A stretch of 57,827 bases of DNA from Staphylococcus massiliensis CCUG 55927 (GCF_000298075.1 NZ_JH815593.1:1446220-1504046), one strand, 5' to 3'. Counted from the stretch's first letter, positions 26,653 to 36,295 are shown. The notes: a model not told the origin generated them from the letters alone. A program made the numbers and translations.

Positions 26653-28608
26653 ATGAGTATGACGAGTGAAAGAGAATTAAAGAATAAGTATTTAGATTTA
26701 TTGGAACAAAAGTACAATCATGAAGAAGAGCTTGCCACAGAAATTATTAATTTAGAATCTGTCTTAGAGTTACCTAAGGGTACAGAACACTTTGTAAGTG
26801 ACTTGCATGGTGAGTATGAATCATTCCAACATGTGCTAAGAAATGGTTCGGGAAATGTACGTGTTAAGATTAATGACCTTTTCAAAGATGAATTAACGAA
26901 CAATGAAATTAGTGAGCTTGCAGCGCTCGTATATTATCCGGAAGAGAAGTTAATGCATGTGAAGAATCAATTTGATAATCGTGATGAGCTGAACGAATGG
27001 TATAAAGTCACAATTAATCGCTTAATTAAATTAATTGGCTATTGTGCGTCGAAGTATACGCGTGCGAAGCTTAAGAAGGCGTTACCTAAGCGCTATGTGT
27101 ACATCGTTGAGGAGCTATTATACAAGCGCCATGAGTACAACAATAAGAAGTCCTATTATCAAACGATCTTAAATCAAGTGATTGAGTTAGAACAATCTGA
27201 CGACTTAATTATTGGGCTATCTTATTCGGTACAACGCCTTGTAGTCGACCATTTACATGTGGTTGGTGACATTTATGACCGTGGCCCACACCCTGAGAAG
27301 ATTATGGAGACGTTAACAAAGTATCATTCTCTTGATATTCAATGGGGTAACCACGACGTGCTTTGGATGGGTGCGTACGCGGGGTCTAAGGTATGTCTTG
27401 CGAACTTGTTACGTATTTGTGCGCGTTATGACAACCTTGACATTATCGAGGATGCTTATGGTATCAACCTGCGTCCACTTTTAACACTCGCTGAAAAGTA
27501 CTACGACGATAACCCTGCATTCCGTCCTAAGAAGAATGCTGAGAAACATATTAATGAATTAGAGAAGATTCAAATTACGAAGATGCATCAAGCGATTGCG
27601 ATGATTCAATTTAAGCTTGAAATGCCAATTATTAAACGTCGTCCGACATTTGAAATGGAAGAGCGTCTCGTTCTTGAAAAGACCGACTATGATAATCAAA
27701 CGCTGAATATGAATGGTACGGTTTATGATTTAGAGAACACGTGCTTCCAAACGGTAGACCCTGAAGACCCTGCGAAGTTTTTAGATGAGGAAGCTGAAGT
27801 GATGGATAAAATCTTGCTTTCTTTCCAAAAATCTGAAAAGCTACGCCGTCATATGATGTTACTCCTTCAAAAAGGTAACTTATACTTACGTTACAACGGC
27901 AATTTACTGATTCATGGCTGTATCCCAGTTGATGAAAATGGTGATATGGAAGCGATGGAAATTGAAGGTAAGTCTTATAGCGGTCGCGAGTTGCTCGACC
28001 AATTTGAATATTATGTGCGTAAGGCTTTTGAAGATAAAGAAGTGACAGACGATATCGCGACGGACTTAGTTTGGTACTTATGGACAGGTAAATATTCATC
28101 ATTATTTGGTAAACGTGCAATGACGACGTTCGAACGTTACTTTATTTCTGACAAAGCATCTCATAAGGAAGAGAAGAACCCGTATTACCACTTACGTGAG
28201 AACGCGGACATGTGCCGTAAGTTATTGAATGACTTCGGTTTAGATCCTGAAAACGGCCATATTATCAATGGTCACACGCCTGTTAAAGAGATTAAGGGTG
28301 AGGACCCAATTAAAGCTGACGGCAAGATGTTAGTCATTGATGGTGGCTTTTCAAAGGCATATCAATCAACAACAGGTATCGCGGGTTACACACTACTGTA
28401 CAACTCTTATGGCATGCAGTTAGTGGCGCATCAACATTTCAATACGAAGGAGAAAGTGTTGCACGATGGTGCCGATGAGTTGTCAACGCGCCGTGTGGTT
28501 GATGAAGAGTTAGAGCGTAAGAAGATTCGCGATACGAATAAAGGTAAGGCAATTCAGGAAGACATCGACATCTTAAAAGAATTGCTACACGACCGTTATT
28601 TAAAGTAA
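26653..28608 (+). CDS. fbp: Fructose-1,6-bisphosphatase, class III
   Basis: A 651-residue gluconeogenic enzyme removing the 1-phosphate of fructose-1,6-bisphosphate. The sequence is very close to staphylococcal Fbp (about 654 residues). It has PPP-type metal motifs [10 protein letters not shown] near 46, [10 protein letters not shown] near 186 and [12 protein letters not shown] near 220, and a late NGHTPVKE and [10 protein letters not shown]. The start at 26653 follows AGGTGAG by 8 bases and matches the family's N-terminus; the frame opens earlier at 26590. Monocistronic. Confidence 0.95.
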   Translation: MSMTSERELKNKYLDLLEQKYNHEEELATEIINLESVLELPKGTEHFVSDLHGEYESFQHVLRNGSGNVRVKINDLFKDELTNNEISELAALVYYPEEKLMHVKNQFDNRDELNEWYKVTINRLIKLIGYCASKYTRAKLKKALPKRYVYIVEELLYKRHEYNNKKSYYQTILNQVIELEQSDDLIIGLSYSVQRLVVDHLHVVGDIYDRGPHPEKIMETLTKYHSLDIQWGNHDVLWMGAYAGSKVCLANLLRICARYDNLDIIEDAYGINLRPLLTLAEKYYDDNPAFRPKKNAEKHINELEKIQITKMHQAIAMIQFKLEMPIIKRRPTFEMEERLVLEKTDYDNQTLNMNGTVYDLENTCFQTVDPEDPAKFLDEEAEVMDKILLSFQKSEKLRRHMMLLLQKGNLYLRYNGNLLIHGCIPVDENGDMEAMEIEGKSYSGRELLDQFEYYVRKAFEDKEVTDDIATDLVWYLWTGKYSSLFGKRAMTTFERYFISDKASHKEEKNPYYHLRENADMCRKLLNDFGLDPENGHIINGHTPVKEIKGEDPIKADGKMLVIDGGFSKAYQSTTGIAGYTLLYNSYGMQLVAHQHFNTKEKVLHDGADELSTRRVVDEELERKKIRDTNKGKAIQEDIDILKELLHDRYLK

Positions 28609-28685
28609 GATAATGATGTAAGTAGTCTTAGTTCGAGGGCTGCGTGCTAAGTTGTATGTAAGACGATTGCGGAATTAAGTTTTCT

Positions 28686-28715
28686 TCAAGGTGGATTGAC
28701 GTTTTGCCACCTTTG
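28686..28715 (+). terminator. Hairpin after fbp
   Basis: TTCAAGGTGG pairs with CCACCTTTGAA, about 80 bases after the fbp stop. There is no long T-run, so termination strength is uncertain. Confidence 0.4.
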
Positions 28716-28761
28716 AAAAGCCCTATGCTTGAACTTTCATAAATGCATATTGTACGGAAGT

Positions 28762-29042
28762 GAACCCTAGATGACGTGTGTTGTCGGCGGTTCACTTCTT
28801 TTATCAAGGTGAGGAGGAACTTTAGATAACGGATGTTGTCGACGTTCAACTCTTTTATCAAATTAATGGGGAACTCTAGATAACGGATGTTGTCAGCGGT
28901 TCACTTCTTTTAACAAATTAAGGGGGAACTCTAGATAACGGATGTTGTCGACGTTCGCTTCTTTTAACAAATTAAGGGGGAACTCTAGATAACGGATGTT
29001 GTCGACGTTCGCTTCTTTTAACAAATTAAGGGGGAACTCTAA
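28762..29042 (+). repeat. Repeat family D: tandem copies of the bsh leader and ribosome binding site
   Basis: Units of 54-55 bp begin (GAACYCTAG) at 28762, 28817, 28871, 28926 and 28980. A last partial unit at 29034 runs into the start codon at 29043. Later units contain AAATTAAGGGGGAACTCTAG, so the purine-rich ribosome binding site is repeated. The first unit forms a GAAGTGAACC/GGTTCACTTC hairpin that later units have lost. Confidence 0.85.
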
Positions 29043-30032
29043 ATGTGTACAGGATTTTCGTATTTGTTCAAGAGCAATACTAATTTATTAGGACGTACAA
29101 TGGACTTCGCATTTGGTTTACAAGGGAAGCAGACTGTTGTGCAGCGCGGTTATGAATTTGATTCTATGACAGGCTATAATGAAAAGCTTGATTATGGCTT
29201 TTTAGGGACTGGCGTTTTAATGGACCGCGCGTTATTTGCAGACGGCGTGAACGAACACGGCTTATCGATTTCCGTGCATTACTTTACTAAGGAAGCGACG
29301 TACTCTGAGGAAAGTATTCCGAACAAGATTAATATTACGGCGGAAGAAGTGATTCTTTGGGTACTTGGCTTTAACAAAGGTATCGAGGACCTTAAGCGTA
29401 ATGCGACGAACGTGAATATTGTAGATTACAAGAATCAAATTATCGATAAAGTTGTACCGCTTCACTTTATTGTTACGGACCCAAGTGGCCAAACGATTGT
29501 CATCGAGCCGACGAACGGTAATTTAGTGATTAAGGATAACCCGCTTCACGTGTTGACGAACAATCCAAACTTAGATTGGCATATGCGTAACGTGAAGAGC
29601 TATTGTGCCTTTTCACCGATGCATCCGAAAAAGGGTTCATTAGGAGAAGCCTTTGATTACGATCTTGGTAACGGGGCTGGGACACATGGTTTACCGGGTG
29701 GTTATACTGCTGCGGAGCGTTTTGTAAAAGTCGCGTACTTAACTCATAATATGGAAAATACTGAAGACGACAATGTTAACTTAGCGAATACATTTAAAAT
29801 CTTAGAGACGATGAGTGTACCGCGTGGGGCCGTTCTTGAACAAGATACAGGTGAGTACCACTTCACGCAGTATGTGGCTGTGATGGATACAACGAATCGC
29901 GCGTTCTATTTCAAGCCGTATTTTAGTAGTGAAATCACGGCCGTAAAGCTTACGGAAGAACTTCTAAATAAAGACGAACCTACTACATTCGAACCCGTAG
30001 ACGACTTTAAATTTCATATGATGAACGACTAA
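29043..30032 (+). CDS. Choloylglycine hydrolase / penicillin V acylase family enzyme
   Basis: A 329-residue Ntn-hydrolase of the bile salt hydrolase family. Cys2, exposed once Met1 is removed, is the nucleophile. Arg18 and Asp21 of LLGRTMDF match the substrate-site residues of BSH, followed by NEHGLSISVHYF, the Asn-containing LTNNPNLDWHMRN near 175, and Arg in TAAERF near 227. It probably hydrolyses amides such as conjugated bile salts, penicillin V or acyl-homoserine-type signals; the sequence cannot choose. AGGGGG lies 8-9 bases before the ATG, within the last repeat-D unit. Cytoplasmic. Confidence 0.85.
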   Translation: MCTGFSYLFKSNTNLLGRTMDFAFGLQGKQTVVQRGYEFDSMTGYNEKLDYGFLGTGVLMDRALFADGVNEHGLSISVHYFTKEATYSEESIPNKINITAEEVILWVLGFNKGIEDLKRNATNVNIVDYKNQIIDKVVPLHFIVTDPSGQTIVIEPTNGNLVIKDNPLHVLTNNPNLDWHMRNVKSYCAFSPMHPKKGSLGEAFDYDLGNGAGTHGLPGGYTAAERFVKVAYLTHNMENTEDDNVNLANTFKILETMSVPRGAVLEQDTGEYHFTQYVAVMDTTNRAFYFKPYFSSEITAVKLTEELLNKDEPTTFEPVDDFKFHMMND

Positions 30033-30046
30033 ATTTAAATGTGGGT

Positions 30047-30069
30047 GCGTCTGGAAGTGTGCCAGACGC
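30047..30069 (+). terminator. First hairpin after the BSH-family gene
   Basis: GCGTCTGG pairs with CCAGACGC; TTCCTTT follows. Confidence 0.55.
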
Positions 30070-30093
30070 TTCCTTTATGGGATTAAATAAGGA

Positions 30094-30129
30094 AATGCTA
30101 GATACGCGATGGGCGCATCTAGCATTTTT
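30094..30129 (+). terminator. Second, stronger terminator after the BSH-family gene
   Basis: AATGCTAGAT pairs with ATCTAGCATT, followed by TTTT. Confidence 0.75.
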
Positions 30130-30185
30130 CATTGTTCGGGTTGATGAGTTATGGGCGGTTGTAGGAAGTACGGGTCGAGGGACCG

Positions 30186-30457
30186 TTATGCGATTGTTTT
30201 TATTTTCTTTCGCATAACAGCCCCCTTATGCGATTGTTTTTATTTTCTTTCGCATAACGGCCGCCTTATGCGATTGTTTCAAATTTCTTTCGCACAACGG
30301 CCGCTCTATGCGATTGTTTCTAATTTCTTTCGCACAACGGCCGCCTTATGCGATTGTTTCAAATTTCTTTCGCACAACGGCCGCCTTATGCGATTGTTTT
30401 AAATTTCTTTCGCACAACAGCCCCCTTATGCGATTGTTTCAAATTTCTTTCGCACAA
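30186..30457. repeat. Repeat family B, array of 7 x 40 bp
   Basis: Units begin exactly every 40 bases from 30186 to 30426. Each is TTATGCGA, 16 bases (mostly T/C), then TCGCATAA (copies 1-2) or TCGCACAA (copies 3-7), then an 8-base GC-rich spacer. Open frames through this array (30151-30578) are repeat artefacts. Confidence 0.9.
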
Positions 30458-30525
30458 CGGACTCCCGCTATCAGGTCCGTTACCGATACCGGCCTTATCC
30501 ACTTTCTACTTACCCCTCTTACAAC

Positions 30526-30891
30526 CTATCCTCTTTTATGCATTTGATTCATATATGATCGGTACTCATCGATGGTAAAAACCTTATCCCTAGGCTTAAT
30601 CCCGTAATCTTCAATGAAGATACCGTCACGTTTTTTCACATAGGGCACGACGGTTGCTTTAAATTTAACGCGTTTTCCTATTAGACTCTTAAATCGCTTA
30701 TAGTACTTATTACGCTCATATAGCCAAATATGGTCGATTCTTTCACCTCCAATATGCACCTTCGTCATTAGAATTCTAACGTTAGGTTCAAATGTCTCCT
30801 GTATATTAAATTGACTTTGATAAAACACTTTATTAACAGTAGCTGTGACAGTAATGTTCTTATTTCGAAAAGGTTGTAAACTTTCTCTCAT
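30526..30891 (-). CDS. Conserved-looking small cytoplasmic protein, unknown
   Basis: A 121-residue soluble protein starting at ATG 30891, about 10 bases after AAAGGA (the frame's GTG at 30909 overlaps that site). It alternates short hydrophobic strands with basic segments (NITVTATVNKVFYQ; GKRVKFKATVVPYVKKRDG), suggesting a beta-barrel such as an OB-fold; this is a guess. It ends just beyond the family B array and lies downstream of the ABC exporter genes with a 24-base gap to the nearer one's stop, so the promoter is probably its own or the intergenic region. Confidence 0.6.
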   Translation of the reverse strand: MRESLQPFRNKNITVTATVNKVFYQSQFNIQETFEPNVRILMTKVHIGGERIDHIWLYERNKYYKRFKSLIGKRVKFKATVVPYVKKRDGIFIEDYGIKPRDKVFTIDEYRSYMNQMHKRG

Positions 30892-30933
30892 AATATTCAA
30901 TCCTTTCACGCTCTTAAATATCGTCCTTAATCC

Positions 30934-32709
30934 CTAACCATTCTGCAATAAATACATTTTATGATAAATGCCGCCTTGCTTAATCAATGATTCGTGGTTA
31001 CCGCGTTCTACAATCTCCCCGCGATTAAGCACTAGAATATGATCGGCATTTTGAATGGTCGATAGTCTATGCGCTATAGCGATGGTCGTACGGCCCCTAC
31101 GCATTTTATCGAGGGCCAGTTGAATCTGCTCTTCAGTTTCTGAGTCGATATTCGCCGTAGCTTCATCAAGTATCAAGATTTTCGGGTCCATAGCCATCGT
31201 TCTCGCGAAAGCTAAGAGTTGGCGTTCCCCGCTTGAAAAGGCAGCCCCTTTTTCGACTACTTTAAAGTCATATTGACCTGGCAAAGCTTCGATAAATTTA
31301 TCTGCTTGGACAAATTCAGCTGCTGCCTTCACTTGTTGAAAGGTCATCTTAGGATGGTACAACTTAATATTAGATGCGACAGTACCGTAAAAGATAAAAG
31401 CATCCTGCAGTACTAAACCGATGCGACGTTTCAGTTCTTGTTTAGGGATGGCTTTTATCGAATGACCATCGATCGTAATATCTCCTTGGTCAAACTCGTA
31501 AAATCGCATAAACAAATTAACAATTGAACTCTTACCAGATCCTGTGTGACCAACTAGCGCAACGGTTTCACCTTGATTTACTTTAAAGGAAATGTTCCTT
31601 AATACATCGCGACTACCGTCATAACTGAACGTCACGTTTTTAAATTCGATGACGCCGTCAGTAATCGCGTAATCGGGGTTGGGCTTTTGCTTGGGTTCTA
31701 ACGTGTCATCGTCAATTAACTTAAACACGCGACTCCCTGCTACAAGTGCACGCTGGAGGATGCTCAAATTCTGACTCACCTGGTTTATCGGTTCGATGAA
31801 ATTCTGCATATATTGTAGGAACGCGTACACAAGACCAGCTGTAATCACGTGGTTGAAACTGAACACGCCGTAGTACCCTAGAATGAGCACCATCGAAATA
31901 ATTGAAATCAATGAAATCGCTGGGCGTAAGAGTAGGCCATCTAGACGAATCGTTTTCATGTTAAAGCCATAATGTTCGTCATTCGTACGCTCAAACGCCC
32001 TGTGCAAGCGCTTTTCCTGATTGAAAGCCTGGATAATCTTCATGCCTTCGATCGATTCCGCAAGTTTCGCATTCAACATCGACAGTCGATGTCTCGCCTC
32101 TGAAAAGTAAATTGAGGCATACTTTCGATAAATGGCTAACGTTAAAATAATGATTGGAATGAAGATGAGTGAGATAAACGCGAGCTTCACGTCCAGCACA
32201 AACATCATTGTGTAACTCGCGATTACCATGAACACGGCCGTTATCGCCGTTGAAAAGACATAAATAAACATGTCGACAATTGCTTCGGTATCATTTGTAA
32301 GACGTGAAACGACACTACCGCCTGGAACTTTGTCGAAGTAACGCATACCGAGTCGACCGATTTTACTGAAGGCATCAATGCGTAGTTGTTGGATAACCTT
32401 AAGCGCGAGATATTCAAAGTAATACGTTTGAAGGTAAGCCGTTACTGCGCCGCCGATTTCAGCAAGGATAAAGATGCCGATGAGCAATGTGATTTCGTTC
32501 GGTGGAAAGTGGTCCTGCGTTAAATATTGATCGATGAAAATCTTGACCAAGAACGGTGACGCCATCATGCAGGCAGTCGAAATCGCAAGCATGATGAACG
32601 CGAGAATAATCATGCGTTTATGCGGCGACGTGTAAGCAAGTAATCGCTTTAAGACGCGTCCTTGCTCCTTTGCAGATAAGTTTATATTATGATCTTGTTG
32701 TTCCATCAT
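30934..32709 (-). CDS. Heterodimeric ABC exporter subunit, canonical ATPase site (BmrD/LmrD-like)
   Basis: A 591-residue half-transporter: six membrane segments (residues about 20-310) and an ATPase domain with Walker A GHTGSGKSS, signature FSSGERQLLAFAR and Walker B KILILDEATANID, with the catalytic Glu present. AAGGAGGTGAG lies 2-5 bases before the paired ATGs at 32709/32706. The start lies inside the 3' end of the upstream subunit gene (23-base overlap), so the two are coupled. Relatives (BmrCD, LmrCD, TM287/288) export drugs or lipids. Confidence 0.88.
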   Translation of the reverse strand: MMEQQDHNINLSAKEQGRVLKRLLAYTSPHKRMIILAFIMLAISTACMMASPFLVKIFIDQYLTQDHFPPNEITLLIGIFILAEIGGAVTAYLQTYYFEYLALKVIQQLRIDAFSKIGRLGMRYFDKVPGGSVVSRLTNDTEAIVDMFIYVFSTAITAVFMVIASYTMMFVLDVKLAFISLIFIPIIILTLAIYRKYASIYFSEARHRLSMLNAKLAESIEGMKIIQAFNQEKRLHRAFERTNDEHYGFNMKTIRLDGLLLRPAISLISIISMVLILGYYGVFSFNHVITAGLVYAFLQYMQNFIEPINQVSQNLSILQRALVAGSRVFKLIDDDTLEPKQKPNPDYAITDGVIEFKNVTFSYDGSRDVLRNISFKVNQGETVALVGHTGSGKSSIVNLFMRFYEFDQGDITIDGHSIKAIPKQELKRRIGLVLQDAFIFYGTVASNIKLYHPKMTFQQVKAAAEFVQADKFIEALPGQYDFKVVEKGAAFSSGERQLLAFARTMAMDPKILILDEATANIDSETEEQIQLALDKMRRGRTTIAIAHRLSTIQNADHILVLNRGEIVERGNHESLIKQGGIYHKMYLLQNG

Positions 32710-34480
32710 GCTCACCTCCTTGCACAAGGTCGTCTAAGTCGTGCGTTAAAGATGCCTGTAACGCTTGTGCTTGGTACGTTTCGTAGTACCAACCTGCTTC
32801 TGCCATTAAGGTTTCATGCGTACTGCGCTCGATGATTCGCCCTTCATCCATCACGATAATGAGGTCCGCATGACTAATCGCACTCATGCGATGCGCGGTA
32901 ATGATATTCGTCTTACCTTTACGCTCGTCGTGTAAGTTGTTCAGAATGCGTGATTCCGTTTCCGCATCAACTGCCGACAATGAGTCATCAAGAATCAGTA
33001 CATCTGGATCTGTAATGAGTGCGCGGGCGATTGAGATACGTTGTTTCTGACCGCCAGAAAGCGAGACACCGCGCTCCCCGATAACTGTTTCATAGCCATC
33101 TGTGAACTGCGTGATATCGTCATGAATCGCACTTAGACGACTCGCCGCTTCGATGTGCGCTTGATCAATGTCCGGATTACTAAACGCAATGTTCTCGCGA
33201 ATCGTCGTCGAGAATAGGAAATGATCTTGTGGCACGTAGCCGAACTTCGAACGTAATTTCGAAAGTTGATAGTCGCGAAGAGGTCGTTCGCCGTAAGTGA
33301 TGTCACCCGGTTTCTCGGTATCAAATTCCCTCAGCAACAACCGTATGAGCGTACTCTTTCCTGACCCCGTTCGACCGACGATGCCAATCGTCGCCCCTTC
33401 TTCTACTTGAAAGCGGATATCTTTGAGTAAGGGCTTTTCATCACCCGGGTAATAAAATTGGTCAATATCATACGTAATCGTTCCTTGTGGCACCGCCTCC
33501 GTTTGAAAAGCCACGTCGATATCGCTCTCAGTGTTAAGGATCTCTTCAATACGTTCGTACGATGCGCGACCCTTTTGCACAATGTTAAAGAAGAACCCGA
33601 GCGCAAGTAGCGGCCAAATCATCATACTGAGATACGTCGTGAAGGTTACAAGCTGGCCGATCGTGATTTCGTCGTTGAAGACCATATGCGCGCCAAAGTA
33701 TAACGACAGAAAGTAACTCGCGCCTACGACCAGCATAATTGTTGGGTCGAAAAACGCGTCGATCTTCGTCACACGGATATTTCGTTGAACGACATCGTTA
33801 CTAAGTTTAACGAAGTCTTCGTGATCTTCATTCTCGTAACCGAACGACTTCGTCACTTTAATACCTGCGATACTTTCTTGAGCCTTGTCATTCAATTGGC
33901 TAAAGGCCTCTTGTGCCTTTCTAAAGGACGCATTGAGTAACTTACCGAGGTAACTCGTGATAATTACCATGAGTGGTAGTGGGATGATGGCGATCAGCAT
34001 GAGCTTCGGACTAACGGTAACCGCCATTGAAATGAGAATCATACCGCCCATGACCATAGCGTCGACAATTGTAAAGACGCCGGGCCCCGCAGTCTGTTGC
34101 ACCGCGTTAATATCATTTGTCGCATGCGCCATTAAGTCCCCTGTACGTCTTCTTTGGAAAAATGGCGGACTCATGGAGGTATATTTCTTGTAGAGCCGCG
34201 CGCGTAAGGTCCGCCCGAGGTTAAAGCTAGCTCCGAAAATGAAAATTCTAAATAAATATCTAAAACCGTATGTAAGGATACCCGTCGCGAGCAGTACCGC
34301 GAGTAGTAGCGTTAGTTTCTCGGGCGTTAACGTCTTAGTCGTAAGCGCGTCGATAACCCGCCCGATGATCTGCGGAGGTACGAGCTGCAAGAGCGCTATG
34401 AATACGAGCATCGTAATCCCGATTGCATACCGTTTCCACTCCATCTTGAAAAACCAACCTAATTTCTTAAAAACGATCAT
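32687..34480 (-). CDS. Heterodimeric ABC exporter subunit, degenerate ATPase site (BmrC/LmrC-like)
   Basis: A 597-residue half-transporter with the same layout. The Walker B reads DVLILDDSLSAVD, with Asp in place of the catalytic Glu, as in the non-catalytic partner of heterodimeric exporters. Walker A GRTGSGKST and signature SLSGGQKQR are intact, supplying half of the active composite site. The ATG at 34480 follows AGGAGGTGACGG; the open frame reaches 34561 but without a site. First gene of the pair. Confidence 0.88.
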   Translation of the reverse strand: MIVFKKLGWFFKMEWKRYAIGITMLVFIALLQLVPPQIIGRVIDALTTKTLTPEKLTLLLAVLLATGILTYGFRYLFRIFIFGASFNLGRTLRARLYKKYTSMSPPFFQRRRTGDLMAHATNDINAVQQTAGPGVFTIVDAMVMGGMILISMAVTVSPKLMLIAIIPLPLMVIITSYLGKLLNASFRKAQEAFSQLNDKAQESIAGIKVTKSFGYENEDHEDFVKLSNDVVQRNIRVTKIDAFFDPTIMLVVGASYFLSLYFGAHMVFNDEITIGQLVTFTTYLSMMIWPLLALGFFFNIVQKGRASYERIEEILNTESDIDVAFQTEAVPQGTITYDIDQFYYPGDEKPLLKDIRFQVEEGATIGIVGRTGSGKSTLIRLLLREFDTEKPGDITYGERPLRDYQLSKLRSKFGYVPQDHFLFSTTIRENIAFSNPDIDQAHIEAASRLSAIHDDITQFTDGYETVIGERGVSLSGGQKQRISIARALITDPDVLILDDSLSAVDAETESRILNNLHDERKGKTNIITAHRMSAISHADLIIVMDEGRIIERSTHETLMAEAGWYYETYQAQALQASLTHDLDDLVQGGEHDGTTRS

Positions 34481-34638
34481 TCCGTCACCTCCTAGGAAAA
34501 CTGTAGGTAAACGTTTTGTTGGGTTTGATACCGTTATAGGTGTATTCCGGTCGTTTACCATGAGTCTGTAAGTATAAGTTTACCACAATTTTCAGTTTTT
34601 TCAGATAATAGGTGGATGATGAAGGGGGCGGTGACTCG

Positions 34639-34870
34639 TTATGCGATTGTTTTTATTTTCTTTCGCATAACGGGGCCCTTATGCGATTGTTTTTATTTTC
34701 TTTCGCATAACGGGGCCCTTATGCGATTGTTTTATTTTTCTTTCGCATAATGAGGCCCTTATGCGATTGTTTTATTTTTCTTTCGCGTAACGAGGTCCTT
34801 ATGCGATTGTTTTATTTTTCTTTCGCGTAACGAGGTCCTTATGCGATTGTTTTTATTTTCTTTCGCATAA
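34639..34870. repeat. Repeat family B, array of 6 x 40 bp
   Basis: Units begin every 40 bases from 34639 to 34839. Arms are TTATGCGA and TCGCATAA (TCGCGTAA in copies 4-5) with spacers like CGGGGCCC. The array fills most of the gap between the ABC exporter start and the NERD gene stop. Confidence 0.9.
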
Positions 34871-34875
34871 CGAAT

Positions 34876-35748
34876 CTAGAGACTATATAAAGTATTGCGG
34901 CTCTTATGAAATTTATAGTTTTTCTTTAATAATACTCTGATAGTAGTATCATCTCCTTCTCCTAACCAGCTCTGTGCTTCTTTAGCCGTAAAGGGTTCGC
35001 CTTTTAAATAGTAAAGTTCATTTATGTTATACAAATACAGGTCTGCCCGGCGAAGTCGCGAATGACAGAACGTGCAGTCGACGTATTTCTTACGACGGCC
35101 GACGTAAATGTGCCCGACTTTCTTACAGCCCGGGCATTTAATTCCTGGTTTAACTCCTGTATACTTAATGGGCTTTTGCGAAAGTGGATAATGCCCCAGA
35201 CTATGCGACTGTAATAAATCACGTGTTTGAAAGTCTTTCGTGATGGGCCTTTTGAAAAGGGAAGGAATCTTGTGAAGTTCGGTTGGAAGTAAAATATGAT
35301 CGCGGTTCGGTATAGAACCGGTCAAAGTGAAGTTCGGGTTCGTGAAGACAAGGTGTGCGGACATTGGTAAATTGAGGCTCTCTTGTTGCAGAAGTTGTCG
35401 CAACGCGTTCGATTGCTTGGTTAATTGAGACAGCGGGTTCGGGATTCTAAAATCACTGGACGACCGTAAGTCCCCGCCTTCAAAGGTGTAATCACCAATA
35501 AAATGCTTGATTTCAAATAGTAAAAGTTGGTTGCGGTTGATGATGAGGAAGTCGATTTCTAGCGGATGATATGGATTGAAGTAAAAATTCTGTAGGTACG
35601 GTATACGAGGATGCACGGGTAATTGCTTCTGGAAAATGGCTTCACCCTCAAGACCCGCCTTAACCTTAGCAATCTTACTTTCGATCTCGAAATCGTCAAC
35701 TCGCCCCTCTAAAGACAGCCAATACTGACTCGAGTGAAATGGCGCCAT
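34876..35748 (-). CDS. NERD-domain protein with C-terminal zinc ribbon
   Basis: A 290-residue protein. Residues about 30-150 form a nuclease-related domain with the restriction-fold pattern EIDFLIINRNQLLLFEIKHF (D...E-x-K). Near residue 215 is a four-cysteine ribbon (CPGCKKVGH..CTFCHSR). NERD proteins are predicted DNA-processing enzymes of unknown role. AAAGGAG precedes the ATG. It is not in an operon with a helicase, the usual partner, although a DUF3427 helicase lies at 4.4-7.2 kb. Confidence 0.8.
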   Translation of the reverse strand: MAPFHSSQYWLSLEGRVDDFEIESKIAKVKAGLEGEAIFQKQLPVHPRIPYLQNFYFNPYHPLEIDFLIINRNQLLLFEIKHFIGDYTFEGGDLRSSSDFRIPNPLSQLTKQSNALRQLLQQESLNLPMSAHLVFTNPNFTLTGSIPNRDHILLPTELHKIPSLFKRPITKDFQTRDLLQSHSLGHYPLSQKPIKYTGVKPGIKCPGCKKVGHIYVGRRKKYVDCTFCHSRLRRADLYLYNINELYYLKGEPFTAKEAQSWLGEGDDTTIRVLLKKNYKFHKSRNTLYSL

Positions 35749-35872
35749 GGCGTCAGCTCCTTTACTTTAATTAAGCTTACTATAGCACCACCGCTCCCAT
35801 TTGAAAAGCCCAATAGTTGTAATATGACACTTTCTCAAATACTGCATCACTACCCTTACAGAAAAATAAAAT

Positions 35873-35920
35873 TTGACAATTCTCGAATTTCATTTTAACA
35901 TTTAAGTAAATACTTAAATG
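35873..35920 (+). promoter_or_regulatory. sdpRI promoter and SdpR operator
   Basis: TTGACA (35873-35878), a 17-base spacer and TAACAT (35896-35901) form a good promoter. A perfect inverted repeat CATTTAAGTA-AA-TACTTAAATG (35899-35920) overlaps the -10. Further TTTAAGTA-like half-sites lie near 35959 and 35990. Binding here by the ArsR-type repressor encoded 100 bases downstream would block the promoter. Confidence 0.65.
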
Positions 35921-36019
35921 ATTAATTGTTCTCTTACTAAACACAAAACCCTTTAATAATTTAAGTATCTATAAACCTCATGACTAAACACTTAATTAAC
36001 GAGATAGGAATGGTGAAAA

Positions 36020-36274
36020 ATGCGCGATATTTTCAAAGCATTATCCGACCCAACAAGGCGAGGTATACTTGAACTTTTAAAAGAACAAAAGTTAACCGTA
36101 AGTGAAATTGCAGAGCACTTTGACATGAGTACGGCAAGTGTCTCCCAGCATCTAAAAATTCTTAAATTTAACGACCTCATCTATGCAGAACGAAAAGGTA
36201 AGTATATTTACTACCACTTGAACTTGTCAGTTTTTGAGGAACTGATCACTTGGGTAAGCAAATTCAACAATTAA
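36020..36274 (+). CDS. sdpR: ArsR-family autorepressor, SdpR-like
   Basis: An 84-residue winged-helix repressor: IFKALSDPTRRGILELL, then the recognition-helix region STASVSQHLKIL and wing AERKGKYIYYHL. It has no cysteine metal site, and the next gene is SdpI-like. This fits the B. subtilis SdpR-SdpI pair, in which SdpR represses its own operon until SdpI captures it at the membrane on toxin exposure. AGGAAT lies upstream of the ATG. The stop is 21 bases before sdpI. Confidence 0.8.
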   Translation: MRDIFKALSDPTRRGILELLKEQKLTVSEIAEHFDMSTASVSQHLKILKFNDLIYAERKGKYIYYHLNLSVFEELITWVSKFNN

Positions 36275-36295
36275 GTAAGAAAGAAGGAAATTAAC

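Noticed and set aside
27632..28120. 162-codon open frame on the minus strand
   Set aside because: Lies inside fbp on the opposite strand; no domain or start signal.
30151..30578. Overlapping open frames encoding a repeated RLFQISFAQRP-like peptide
   Set aside because: They arise only because repeat family B has few stops in these frames; no ribosome binding site and no conserved protein.
30186..34870. Regular 40-bp arrays that look like CRISPR
   Set aside because: The whole unit is repeated with 8-base, nearly constant spacers. There are no unique 30-bp spacers and no cas genes in the window.
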